From NCBI GenBank assembly GCA_001695595.3, contig MBPM02000208.1:1-63950 (forward strand): 63,950 bases of DNA. The letters run 5' to 3'. A program made the translations under genes and the position numbers. This DNA is from Plasmopara viticola (lineage: Eukaryota; Oomycota; Peronosporomycetes; Peronosporales; Peronosporaceae). Below are positions 36,001 through 51,000 of this stretch, in pieces (position 1 is the stretch's first letter; every line of letters begins with the position of its first letter). Below the pieces are notes generated by a model. That model worked only from the letters and a program-made list of their open reading frames with translations, was not told the origin of the DNA and ran no database searches.

Positions 36001-39000
36001 TAGAGTCACAACTAAGCGTATATTTGCTCTTTTGAAGTGCTGATGATGTACGGCCATAGATACGTCCTTTCTATCATTCTAGACGCGTGCAGACGCAATA
36101 GAGAAACAACTAAGCGTATATTGCTTTTTGAAGTGCTGGATGATGTACGGCCATCGATACGTCCTTTCTATCATTCTAGACGCGTGCAGACGCAATAGAG
36201 TCACAACTAAGCGTATATTTGCTCTTTTGAAGTGCTGAGATGATGTACGGCCATCGATACGTCCTTTCTATCATTCTAGACGCGTGCAGACGCAATAGAG
36301 TCACAACTAAGCGTATATTTGCTCTTTTGAAGTGCTGAGATGATCTACGGCCATAGATACGTCCTTTCTATCATTCTAGACGCGTGCAGATGCAATAGAG
36401 TCACAACTAAGCGTATAGTTGCTCTTTTGAAGTGCTGAGATGATGTACGGCCATAGATACGTCCTTTCTATCATTCTAGACGCGTGCAGACGCAATAGAA
36501 ACAACTAAGCGTATATTGCTCTTTTGAAGTGCTGGATGATGTACGGCCATAGATACGTCCTTTCTATCATTCTAGACGCGTGCAGACGCAATAGAGTCAC
36601 AACTAAGCGTATATTTGCTCTTTTGAAGTGCTGAGATGATGTACGGCCATAGATACGTCCTTTCTATCATTCTAGACGCGTGCAGACGCAATAGAGTCAC
36701 AACTAGCGTATAGTTGCTCTTTTGAAGTGCTGATGATGTACGGCCAAGATACGTCCTTTCTATCATTCTAGACGCGTGCAGACGCAATAGAACAACTAAG
36801 CGTATATTGCTCTTTTGAAGTGCTGAATGATGTACGGCCATAGATACGTCCTTTCTATCATTCTAGACGCGTGCAGACGCAATAGAGTCACAACTAAGCG
36901 TATATTTGCTCTTTTGAAGTGCTGAGATGATGTACGGCCATAGATACGTCCTTTCTATCATTCTAGACGCGTGCAGACGCAATAGAACAACTAAGCGTAT
37001 ATTTGCTCTTTTGAAGTGCTGAGATGATGTACGGCCATAGATACGTCCTTTCTATCATTCTAGACGCGTGCAGACGCAATAGAGTCACAACTAAGCGTAT
37101 ATTTGCTCTTTTGAAGTGCTGAGATGATGTACGGCCATAGATACGTCCTTTCTATCATTCTAGACGCGTGCAGACGCAATAGAACAACTAAGCGTATATT
37201 TGCTCTTTTGAAGTGCTGATGATCTACGGCCATAGATACGTCCTTTCTATCATTCTAGACGCGTGCAGACGCAATAGAGTCACACTAAGCGTATATTGCT
37301 CTTTTGAAGTGCTGAGATGATGTACGGCCATAGATACGTCCTTTCTATCATTCTAGACGCGTGCAGACGCAATAGAAACAACTAAGCGTATATTGCTCTT
37401 TTGAAGTGCTGGGATGATGTACGGCCATAGATACGTCCTTTCTATCATTCTAGACGCGTGCAGACGCAATAGAGTCACAACTAAGCGTATATTTGCTCTT
37501 TTGAAGTGCTGAGATGATCTACGGCCATAGATACGTCCTTTCTATCATTCTAGACGCGTGCAGACGCAATAGAGTCACGACTAAGCGTATATTTGCTCTT
37601 TTGAAGTGCTGATGATGTACGGCCATAGATACGTCCTTTCTATCATTCTAGACGCGTGCAGACGCAATAGAGTCAACTAAGCGTATATTGCTCTTTTGAA
37701 GTGCTGAGATGATGACGGCCATAGATACGTCCTTTCTATCATTCTAGACGCGTGCAGACGCAATAGAGTCACGACTAAGCGTATATTTGCTCTTTTGAAG
37801 TGCTGGGATGATGTACGGCCATCGATACGTCCTTTCTATCATTTTAGACGCGTGCAGACGCAATAGAGTCACACTAAGCGTATATTGCTCTTTTGAAGTG
37901 CTGAGATGATGAACGGCCATAGATACGTCCTTTCTATCATTCTAGACGCGTGCAGACGCAATAGAGTCACAACTAAGCGTATATTTGCTCTTTTGAAGTG
38001 CTGAGATGATGTACGGCCATAGATACGTCCTTTCTATCATTCTAGACGCGTGCAGACGCAATAGAAACAACTAAGCGTATATTGCTCTTTTGAAGTGCTG
38101 GATGATGTACGGCCATCGATACGTCCTTTCTATCATTCTAGACGCGTGCAGACGCAATAGAGTCACAACTAAGCGTATATTTGCTCTTTTGAAGTGCTGA
38201 GATGATGTACGGCCATAGATACGTCCTTTCTATCATTCTAGACGCGTGCAGACGCAATAGAGTCACAACTAAGCGTATATTTGCTCTTTTGAAGTGCTGA
38301 GATGATATATGCCATAGATACGTCCTTTCTATCATTCTAGACGCGTGCAGACGCAATTGAGAAACAACTTAGCGTATAGTTGCTCTTTTGAAGTGCTGGG
38401 ATGATGTACGGCCATCGATACGTCCTTTCTATCATTCTAGACGCGTGCAGACGCAATAGAGTCACAACTAAGCGTATATTTGCTCTTTTGAAGTGCTGAT
38501 GATGTACGGCCATAGATACGTCCTTTCTATCATTCTAGACGCGTGCAGACGCAATAGAAACAACTAAGCGTATATTGCTCTTTTGAAGTGCTGGATGATG
38601 TACGGCCATCGATACGTCCTTTCTATCATTCTAGACGCGTGCAGACGCAATAGAGTCACAACTAAGCGTATATTTGCTCTTTTGAAGTGCTGATGATGTA
38701 CGGCCATAGATACGTCCTTTCTATCATTCTAGACGCGTGCAGACGCAATGAGAAAAACTAAGCGTATATTTCTCTTTTGAAGTGCTGAGATGATGTACGG
38801 CCATAGATACGTCCTTTCTATCATTCTAGACGCGTGCAGACGCAATTGAGAAACAACTTAGCGTATAGTTGCTCTTTTGAAGTGCTGGGATGATGTACGG
38901 CCATCGATACGTCCTTTCTATCATTCTAGACGCGTGCAGACGCAATAGAGTCACAACTAAGCGTATATTTGCTCTTTTGAAGTGCTGAGATGATGTACGG

Positions 39001-42000
39001 CCATAGATACGTCCTTTCTATCATTCTAGACGCGTGCAGACGCAATAGAACAACTAAGCGTATATTTGCTCTTTTGAAGTGCTGGATGATGTACGGCCAT
39101 CGATACGTCCTTTCTATCATTCTAGACGCGTGCAGACGCAATAGAGTCACAACTAAGCGTATATTTGCTCTTTTGAAGTGCTGATGATGTACGGCCATCG
39201 ATACGTCCTTTCTATCATTCTAGACGCGTGCAGACGCAATAGAGTCACAACTAAGCGTATATTTGCTCTCTTGAAGTGCTGAAACGATCTACGGCCATAG
39301 ATACGTCCTTTCTATCATTCTAGACGCGTGCAGACGCAATAGAGTCACACTAAGCGTATATTGCTCTTTTGAAGTGCTGAGATGATGTACGGCCATCGAT
39401 ACGTCCTTTCTATCATTCTAGACGCGTGCAGACGCAATAGAGTCACAACTAAGCGTACTATTGCTCTTTTGAAGTGCTGAGATGATGTACGGCCATAGAT
39501 ACGTCCTTTCTATCATTCTAGACGCGTGCAGACGCAATAGAGTCACAACTAAGCGTATATTGCTCTTTTGAAGTGCTGAGATGATGTACGGCCATAGATA
39601 CGTCCTTTCTATCATTCTAGACGCGTGCAGACGCAATAGAGTCACAACTAAGCGTACTTTTGCTCTTTTGAAGTGCTGAGATGATGTACGGCCATAGATA
39701 CGTCCTTTCTATCATTCTAGACGCGTGCAGACGCAATAGAGTCACGACTAAGCGTATATTTGCTCTTTTGAAGTGCTGGATGATGTACGGCCATCGATAC
39801 GTCCTTTCTATCATTTAGACGCGTGCAGACGCAATAGAGTCACACTAAGCGTATATTGCTCTTTTGAAGTGCTGAGATGATGTACGGCCATAGATACGTC
39901 CTTTCTATCATTCTAGACGCGTGCAGACGCAATAGAGTCACGACTAAGCGTATATTTGCTCTTTTGAAGTGCTGAGATGATGTACGGCCATAGATACGTC
40001 CTTTCTATCATTCTAGACGCGTGCAGACGCAATAGAGTCACAACTAAGCGTATATTGCTCTTTTGAAGTGCTGAGATGATGTACGGCCATCGATACGTCC
40101 TTTCTATCATTCTAGACGCGTGCAGACGCAATAGAGTCACACTAAGCGTATATTTGCTCTTTTGAAGTGCTGAGATGATGTACGGCCATCGATACGTCCT
40201 TTCTATCATTCTAGACGCGTGCAGACGCAATAGAGTCACACTAAGCGTATATTGCTCTTTTGAAGTGCTGAGATGATGTACGGCCATCGATACGTCCTTT
40301 CTATCATTCTAGACGCGTGCAGACGCAATAGAGTCACAACTAAGCGTATATTTGCTCTTTGGAAGTGCTGAAATGATCTACGGCCATAGATACGTCCTTT
40401 CTATCATTCTAGACGCGTGCAGACGCAATAGAGTCACAACTAAGCGTATATTGCTCTTTTGAAGTGCTGAGATGATGTACGGCCATAGATACGTCCTTTC
40501 TATCATTCTAGACGCGTGCAGACGCAATAGAGTCACAACTAAGCGTATATTTGCTCTTTTGAAGTGCTGAGATGATGTACGGCCATAGATACGTCCTTTC
40601 TATCATTCTAGACGCGTGCAGACGCAATAGAGTCACAACTAAGCGTATATTTGCTCTTTTGAAGTGCTGAGATGATGTACGGCCATATATACGTCCTTTC
40701 TATCATTCTAGACGCGTGCAGACGCAATAGAGTCACAACTAAGCGTATATTTGCTCTTTTGAAGTGCTGAGATGATGTACGGCCATAGATACGTCCTTTC
40801 TATCATTCTAGACGCGTGCAGACGCAATAGAGTCACAACTAAGCGTATATTTGCTCTTTTGAAGTGCTGAGATGATGTACGGCCATAGATACGTCCTTTC
40901 TATCATTCTAGACGCGTGCAGACGCAATAGAGTCACAACTAAGCGTATATTGCTCTTTTGAAGTGCTGGATGATGTACGGCCATAGATACGTCCTTTCTA
41001 TCATTCTAGACGCGTGCAGACGCAATAGAGTCACAACTAAGCGTATATTTGCTCTTTGGAAGTGCTGAGATGATGTACGGCCATAGATACGTCCTTTCTA
41101 TCATTCTAGACGCGTGCAGACGCAATAGAGTCACATTTAAACGTATATTTGCTCTTTTGAAGTGCTGAGATGATGTACGGCCATAGATACGTCCTTTCTA
41201 TCATTCTAGACGCGTGCAGACGCAATAGAGTCACAACTAAGCGTATAGTTGCTCTTTTGAAGTGCTGGATGATGTACGGCCATAGATACGTCCTTTCTAT
41301 CATTCTAGACGCGTGCAGACGCAATAGAGTCACAACTAAGCGTATATTTGCTCTTTTGAATGCTTGATCTACGGCCATAGATACGTCCTTTCTATCATTC
41401 TAGACGCGTGCAGACGCAATGAGAACAACTGCGTATATTGCTCTTTGCAAGTGCTGGGATGATGTACGGCCATAGATACGTCCTTTCTATCATTCTAGAC
41501 GCGTGCAGACGCAATAGAGTCACAACTAAGCGTATATTTGCTCTTTGGAAGTGCTGAGATGATCTACGGCCATAGATACGTCCTTTCTATCATTCTAGAC
41601 GCGTGCAGACGCAATAGAGTCACACTAAGCGTATATTTGCTCTTTGAAGTGCTGATGATGTACGGCCATAGATACGTCCTTTCTATCATTCTAGACGCGT
41701 GCAGACGCAATAGAGTCAACCTAAGCGTATATTTGCTCTTTGAAGTGCTGATGATGTACGGCCATAGATACGTCCTTTCTATCATTCTAGACGCGTGCAG
41801 ACGCAATAGAGTCACACTAAGCGTATATTTGCTCTTTTGAAGTGCTGAGATGATGTACGGCCATAGATACGTCCTTTCTATCATTCTAGACGCGTGCAGA
41901 CGCAATAGAGTCACACTAAGCGTATATTGCTCTTTTGAAGTGCTGAGATGATGAACTGGCCATAGATACGTCCTTTCTATCATTCTAGACGCGTGGAGAC

Positions 42001-45000
42001 GCAATAGAGTCACAACTAAGCGTATATTTGCTCTTTGGAAGTGCTGAGATGATGTACGGCCATAGATACGTCCTTTCTATCATTCTAGACGCGTGCAGAC
42101 GCAATAGAGTCACAACTAAGCGTATATTGCTCTTTGGAAGTGCTGAGATGATGTACGGCCATAGATACGTCCTTTCTATCATTCTAGACGCGTGCAGACG
42201 CAATAGAGTCACAACTAAGCGTATATTTGCTCTTTTGAAGTGCTGAGATGATGTACGGCCATAGATACGTCCTTTCTATCATTCTAGACGCGTGCAGACG
42301 CAATAGAGTCACAACTAAGCGTATAGTTGCTCTTTTGAAGTGCTGGATGATGTACGGCCATAGATACGTCCTTTCTATCATTCTAGACGCGTGCAGACGC
42401 AATAGAGTCACAACTAAGCGTATATTTGCTCTTTTGAAGTGCTGATGATGTACGGCCATAGATACGTCCTTTCTATCATTCTAGACGCGTGCAGACGCAA
42501 TAGAGTCACAACTAAGCGTATATTTGCTCTTTGGAAGTGCTGAATGATCTACGGCCATAGATACGTCCTTTCTATCATTCTAGACGCGTGCAGACGCAAT
42601 AGAGTCACAACTAAGCGTATATTGCTCTTTGAAGTGCTGAATGATGTACGGCCATCGATACGTCCTTTCTATCATTCTAGACGCGTGCAGACGCAATAGA
42701 GTCACAACTAAGCGTATATTGCTCTTTTGAAGTGCTGAGATGATGTACGGCCATAGATACGTCCTTTCTATCATTCTAGACGCGTGCAGACGCAATAGAG
42801 TCACAACTAAGCGTATATTTGCTCTTTTGAAGTGCTGATGATGTACGGCCATAGATACGTCCTTTCTATCATTCTAGACGCGTGCAGACGCAATAGAGTC
42901 ACAACTAAGCGTATATTGCTCTTTGAAGTGCTGAGATGATGACGGCCATAGATACGTCCTTTCTATCATTCTAGACGCGTGCAGACGCAATAGAGTCACA
43001 ACTAAGCGTATATTTGCTCTTTTGAAGTGCTGAGATGATGTACGGCCATAGATACGTCCTTTCTATCATTCTAGACGCGTGCAGACGCAATAGAGTCACA
43101 CTAAGCGTATATTGCTCTTTTGAAGTGCTGAGATGATGTACGGCCATAGATACGTCCTTTCTATCATTCTAGACGCGTGCAGACGCAATAGAGTCACAAC
43201 TAAGCGTATATTTGCTCTTTTGAAGTGCTGAGATGATGTACGGCCATAGATACGTCCTTTCTATCATTCTAGACGCGTGCAGACGCAATAGAACAACTAA
43301 GCGTATATTTGCTCTTTTGAAGTGCTGAGATGATGTACGGCCATAGATACGTCCTTTCTATCATTCTAGACGCGTGCAGACGCAATAGAGTCACAACTAA
43401 GCGTATATTTGCTCTTTTGAAGTGCTGATGATGTACGGCCATAGATACGTCCTTTCTATCATTCTAGACGCGTGCAGACGCAATAGAGTCACAACTAAGC
43501 GTATATTTGCTCTTTTGAAGTGCTGATGATTACGGCCATCGATACGTCCTTTCTATCATTCTTGACGCGTGCAGACGCTACAGAGTCATAGTAAGCGTAT
43601 ATTTGCTCTTTTGAAGTGCTGAGATGATGTACGGCCATAGATACGTCCTTTTGTATCATTCTAGACGCGTGCAGACGCAATAGAGTCACAACTAAGCGTA
43701 TATTTGCTCTTTTGAAGTGCTGAGATGATGTACGGCCATAGATACGTCCTTTCTATCATTCTAGACGCGTGCAGACGCAATAGAGTCACAACTAAGCGTA
43801 TATTTGCTCTTTTGAAGTGCTGAGATGATGTACGGCCATAGATACGTCCTTTCTATCATTCTAGACGCGTGCAGACGCAATAGAGTCACAACTAAGCGTA
43901 TATTGCTCTTTTGAAGTGCTGAGATGATGTACGGCCATAGATACGTCCTTTCTATCATTCTAGACGCGTGCAGACGCAATAGAGTCACAACTAAGCGTAT
44001 ATTTGCTCTTTTGAAGTGCTGAGATGATGTACGGCCATAGATACGTCCTTTCTATCATTCTAGACGCGTGCAGACGCAATAGAGTCACAACTAAGCGTAT
44101 ATTGCTCTTTTGAAGTGCTGAGATGATGTACGGCCATAGATACGTCCTTTCTATCATTCTAGACGCGTGCAGACGCAATAGAGTCACAACTAAGCGTATA
44201 TTTGCTCTTTTGAAGTGCTGAGATGATGTACGGCCATCGATACGTCCTTTCTATCATTCTAGACGCGTGCAGACGCAATTGAGAAACAACTAAGCGTATA
44301 TTTGCTCTTTTGAAGTGCTGAGATGATGTACGGCCATCGATACGTCCTTTCTATCATTCTAGACGCGTGCAGACGCAATAGAGTCACAACTAAGCGTATA
44401 TTTGCTCTTTTGAAGTGCTGAATGATGTACGGCCATAGATACGTCCTTTCTATCATTCTAGACGCGTGCAGACGCAATAGAGTCACAACTAAGCGTATAT
44501 TTGCTCTTTGAAGTGCTGAATGATCTACGGCCATCGATACGTCCTTTCTATCATTCTAGACGCGTGCAGACGCAATAGAGTCAACTAAGCGTATATTGCT
44601 CTTTTGAAGTGCTGAGATGATGACGGCCATAGATACGTCCTTTCTATCATTCTAGACGCGTGCAGACGCAATAGAGTCACACTAAGCGTATATTTGCTCT
44701 TTTGAAGTGCTGATGATGTACGGCCATAGATACGTCCTTTCTATCATTCTAGACGCGTGCAGACGCAATAGAGTCACACTAAGCGTATATTGCTCTTTTG
44801 AAGTGCTGAGATGATCTACGGCCATAGATACGTCCTTTCTATCATTCTAGACGCGTGCAGACGCAATAGAGTCACAACTAAGCGTATATTTGCTCTTTGG
44901 AAGTGCTGAGATGATCTACGGCCATAGATACGTCCTTTCTATCATTCTAGACGCGTGCAGACGCAATAGAGTCACAACAAGCGTATAGTTGCTCTTTTGA

Positions 45001-48000
45001 AGTGCTGAGATGATGTACGGCCATAGATACGTCCTTTCTATCATTCTAGACGCGTGCAGACGCAATAGAGTCACAACTAAGCGTATATTGCTCTTTTGAA
45101 GTGCTGAGATGATGACGGCCATAGATACGTCCTTTCTATCATTCTAGACGCGTGCAGACGCAATAGAGTCACACTAAGCGTATATTTGCTCTTTGGAAGT
45201 GCTGAGACGATCTACGGCCATAGATACGTCCTTTCTATCATTCTAGACGCGTGCAGACGGAATAGAGTCACAACAAAGCGTATATTTGCTCTTTGGAAGT
45301 GCTGAGATGATCTACGGCCATAGATACGTCCTTTCTATCATTCTAGACGCGTGCAGACGCAATAGAGTCACAACTAAGCGTATATTGCTCTTTGGAAGTG
45401 CTGAGATGATGAACGGCCATAGATACGTCCTTTCTATCATTCTAGACGCGTGCAGACGCAATAGAGTCACAACTAAGCGTATATTTGCTCTTTTGAAGTG
45501 CTGAGATGATGTACGGCCATAGATACGTCCTTTCTATCATTCTAGACGCGTGCAGACGCAATAGAACACTAAGCGTATATTGCTCTTTTGAAGTGCTGGA
45601 TGATGTGGCCATCGATACGTCCTTTCTATCATTCTAGACGCGTGCAGACGCAATAGAGTCACAACTAAGCGTATATTTGCTCTTTGGAAGTGCTGAGATG
45701 ATCTACGGCCATAGATACGTCCTTTCTATCATTCTAGACGCGTGCAGACGCAATAGAGTCACAACTAAGCGTATATTTGCTCTTTGAAGTGCTGATGATG
45801 TACGGCCATCGATACGTCCTTTCTATCATTCTAGACGCGTGCAGACGCAATAGAGTCAACTAAGCGTATATTTGCTCTTTTGAAGTGCTGAGATGATGAC
45901 GCCATAGATACGTCCTTTCTATCATTCTAGACGCGTGCAGACGCAATAGAGTCACAACTAAGCGTATATTTGCTCTTTTGAAGTGCTGAATGATCTACGG
46001 CCATCGATACGTCCTTTCTATCATTCTAGACGCGTGCAGACGCAATAGAGTCACACTAAGCGTATATTGCTCTTTTGAAGTGCTGAGATGATGAACGGCC
46101 ATAGATACGTCCTTTCTATCATTCTAGACGCGTGCAGACGCAATAGAGTCACGACTAAGCGTATATTTGCTCTTTGAAGTGCTGAGATGATGTACGGCCA
46201 TCGATACGTCCTTTCTATCATTCTAGACGCGTGCAGACGCAATGAGTCACAACAAGCGTATATTGCTCTTTGAAGTGCTGATGATCTACGGCCATAGATA
46301 CGTCCTTTCTATCATTCTAGACGCGTGCAGACGCAATAGAGTCACAACTAAGCGTATATTGCTCTTTTGAAGTGCTGAGATGATGTACGGCCATAGATAC
46401 GTCCTTTCTATCATTCTAGACGCGTGCAGACGCAATAGAGTCACAACTAAGCGTATATTTGCTCTCTTGAAGTGCTGAGACGATCTACGGCCATATATAC
46501 GTCCTTTCTATCATTCTAGACGCGTGCAGACGCAATAGAGTCACACTAAGCGTATATTTGCTCTTGAAGTGCTGAGACGATCTACGGCCATAGATACGTC
46601 CTTTCTATCATTCTAGACGCGTGCAGACGCAATAGAGTCACAACTAAGCGTATATTTGCTCTTTTGAAGTGCTGAGATGATGAACTGCCATAGATACGTC
46701 CTTTCTATCATTCTAGACGCGTGGAGACGGAATAGAGTCACGACTAAGCGTATATTTGCTCTTTTGAAGTGCTGAGACGATCTACGGCCATAGATACGTC
46801 CTTTCTATCATTCTAGACGCGTGCAGACGCAATAGAGTCACACTAAGCGTATATTTGCTCTTTTGAAGTGCTGAGATGATGTACGGCCATAGATACGTCC
46901 TTTCTATCATTCTAGACGCGTGCAGACGCAATAGAGTCACAACTAAGCGTATATTTGCTCTTTTGAAGTGCTGAGATGATGTACGGCCATAGATACGTCC
47001 TTTCTATCATTCTAGACGCGTGCAGACGCAATAGAGTCACAACTAAGCGTATATTGCTCTTTGAAGTGCTGAAGATCTACGGCCATAGATACGTCCTTTC
47101 TATCATTCTAGACGCGTGCAGACGCAATAGAGTCACAACTAGCGTATATTGCTCTTTTGAAGTGCTGAGATGATGACGGCCATAGATACGTCCTTTCTAT
47201 CATTCTAGACGCGTGCAGACGCAATAGAGTCACAACTAAGCGTATATTTGCTCTTTGAAGTGCTGAGATGATGTACGGCCATAGATACGTCCTTTCTATC
47301 ATTCTAGACGCGTGCAGACGCAATAGAGTATCAACTAAGCGTATATTTGCTCTTTTGAAGTGCTGAGATGATCTACGGCCATAGATACGTCCTTTCTATC
47401 ATTCTAGACGCGTGCAGACGCAATAGAGTCACAACTAAGCGTATATTTGCTCTTTGAAGTGCTGAGATGATCTACGGCCATATACGTCCTTTCTATCATT
47501 CTAGACGCGTGCAGACGCAATAGAGTCAAAAAGTATATTTGCTCTTTGAAGTGCTGAGACGATCTACGGCCATAGATACGTCCTTTCTATCATTCTAGAC
47601 GCGTGCAGACGCAATGAGTCACAACTAAGCGTATATTTGCTCTTTGGAAGTGCTGAGAAGATCTACGGCCATAGATACGTCCTTTCTATCATTCTAGACG
47701 CGTGCAGACGCAATAGAGTCACAACTAAGCGTATATTTGCTCTTTGGAAGTGCTGAGATGATCTACGGCCATATATACGTCCTTTCTATCATTCTAGACG
47801 CGTGCAGACGCAATAGAGTCAATAAGCGTATATTTGCTCTTTTGAAGTGCTGAGATGATCTACGGCCATAGATACGTCCTTTCTATCATTCTAGACGCGT
47901 GCAGACGCAATGAGTACAACTACGCGTATATTTGCTCTTTGAAGTGCTGAGATGTACGGCCATAGATACGTCCTTTCTATCATTCTAGACGCGTGCAGAC

Positions 48001-51000
48001 GCAATAGAGTCACAACTAAGCGTATATTTGCTCTTTGAAGTGCTGAGATGATCTACGGCCATATATACGTCCTTTCTATCATTCTAGACGCGTGCAGACG
48101 CAATAGAGTCACAACTAAGCGTATATTTGCTCTTTGGAAGTGCTGAGATAATCAACGCCATAGATACGTCCTTTCTATCATTCTAGACGCGTGCAGACGC
48201 AATAGAGTCACAACTAAGCGTATATTTGCTCTTTTGAAGTGCTGAGACGATCTACGGCCATAGATACGTCCTTTCTATCATTCTAGACGCGTGCAGACGC
48301 AATAGAGTCACAACAAGCGTATATTTGCTCTTTTGAAGTGCTGAGATGATGTACGGCCATCGATACGTCCTTTCTATCATTCTAGACGCGTGCAGACGCA
48401 ATAGAGTCACAACTAAGCGTATATTTGCTCTTTGAAGTGCTGAGATGATGAACGGCCATAGATACGTCCTTTCTATCATTCTAGACGCGTGCAGACGCAA
48501 TAGAGTCACACTAAGCGTATATTTGCTCTTTTGAAGTGCTGAAACGATCTACGGCCATAGATACGTCCTTTCTATCATTCTAGACGCGTGCAGACGCAAT
48601 AGAGTCACAACTAAGCGTATATTGCTCTTTTGAAGTGCTGAGATGATGACGGCCATAGATACGTCCTTTCTATCATTCTAGACGCGTGCAGACGCAATAG
48701 AGTCACAACTAAGCGTATATTTGCTCTTTGGAAGTGCTGAAACGATCTACGGCCATAGATACGTCCTTTCTATCATTCTAGACGCGTGCAGACGCAATAG
48801 AGTCACTAAGCGTATATTTGCTCTTTGAAGTGCTGAGATCTACGGCCATAGATACGTCCTTTCTATCATTCTAGACGCGTGCAGACGCAATAGAGTCACA
48901 ACTAAGCGTATATTTGCTCTTTTGAAGTGCTGAGATGATGTACGGCCATATATACGTCCTTTCTATCATTCTAGACGCGTGCAGACGCAATAGAGTATCA
49001 ACTAAGCGTATATTTGCTCTTTTGAAGTGCTGAGACGATGTACGGCCATAGATACGTCCTTTCTATCATTCTAGACGCGTGCAGACGCAATAGAGTCACA
49101 ACTAAGCGTATTTGCTCTTTGAAGTGCTGAATGATCTACGGCCATAGATACGTCCTTTCTATCATTCTAGACGCGTGCAGACGCAATAGAGTCACAACTA
49201 AGCGTATATTTGCTCTTTGAAGTGCTGAGATGATGTACGGCCATATATACGTCCTTTCTATCATTCTAGACGCGTGCAGACGCAATAGAGTCACAACTAA
49301 GCGTATATTTGCTCTTTTGAAGTGCTGATGATCTACGGCCATAGATACGTCCTTTCTATCATTCTAGACGCGTGCAGACGCAATAGAGTCACAACTAAGC
49401 GTATATTTGCTCTTTGAAGTGCTGATGATCTACGGCCATAGATACGTCCTTTCTATCATTCTAGACGCGTGCAGACGCAATAGAGTCACAACTAAGCGTA
49501 TATTTGCTCTTTGAAGTGCTGAGATGATCTACGGCCATATACGTCCTTTCTATCATTCTAGACGCGTGCAGACGCAATAGAGTCAACTAAACGTATATTT
49601 GCTCTTTTGAAGTGCTGAGATGATCTACGGCCATAGATACGTCCTTTCTATCATTCTAGACGCGTGCAGACGCAATAGAGTCACAACTAAGCGTATATTT
49701 GCTCTTTGAAGTGCTGAATGATCTACGGCCATAGATACGTCCTTTCTATCATTCTAGACGCGTGCAGACGCAATAGAGTCACAACTAAGCGTATATTTGC
49801 TCTTTGAAGTGCTGAGATGATGTACGGCCATAGATACGTCCTTTCTATCATTCTAGACGCGTGCAGACGCAATGAGTACAACTAAGCGTATATTTGCTCT
49901 TTGAAGTGCTGAGATGATCTACGGCCATAGATACGTCCTTTCTATCATTCTAGACGCGTGCAGACGCAATAGAGTCACAACTAAGCGTATATTTGCTCTT
50001 TTGAAGTGCTGAGATGATCTACGGCCATAGATACGTCCTTTCTATCATTCTAGACGCGTGCAGACGCAATAGAGTCACAACTAAGCGTATATTTGCTCTT
50101 TTGAAGTGCTGAGATACGGCCATAGATACGTCCTTTCTATCATTCTAGACGCGTGCAGACGCAATAGAAAACTAAGCGTATATTTGCTCTTTGAAGTGCT
50201 GAGATGATCTACGGCCATAGATACGTCCTTTCTATCATTCTAGACGCGTGCAGACGCAATAGAGTCACAACTAAGCGTATATTTGCTCTTTGAAGTGCTG
50301 AGATGATCTACGGCCATAGATACGTCCTTTCTATCATTCTAGACGCGTGCAGACGCAATAGAGTCACAACTAAGCGTATATTTGCTCTTTTGAAGTGCTG
50401 AGATGATCTACGGCCATAGATACGTCCTTTCTATCATTCTAGACGCGTGCAGACGCAATAGAGTCACAACTAAGCGTATATTGCTCTTTGAAGTGCTGAG
50501 ATGATCTACGGCCATAGATACGTCCTTTCTATCATTCTAGACGCGTGCAGACGCAATAGAGTCACAACTAAGCGTATATTTGCTCTTTGAAGTGCTGAGA
50601 TGATCTACGGCCATAGATACGTCCTTTCTATCATTCTAGACGCGTGCAGACGCAATAGAACAACTAGCGTATATTGCTCTTTTGAAGTGCTGAGATGATG
50701 TACGGCCATAGATACGTCCTTTCTATCATTCTAGACGCGTGCAGACGCAATAGAGTCACAACTAAGCGTATATTGCTCTTTTGAAGTGCTGGATGATGTA
50801 CGGCCATAGATACGTCCTTTCTATCATTCTAGACGCGTGCAGACGCAATAGAACAACTAAGCGTATATTGCTCTTTTGAAGTGCTGGATGATGTACGGCC
50901 ATAGATACGTCCTTTCTATCATTCTAGACGCGTGCAGACGCAATAGAGTCACACTAAGCGTATATTGCTCTTTTGAAGTGCTGAGATGATGACGGCCATA

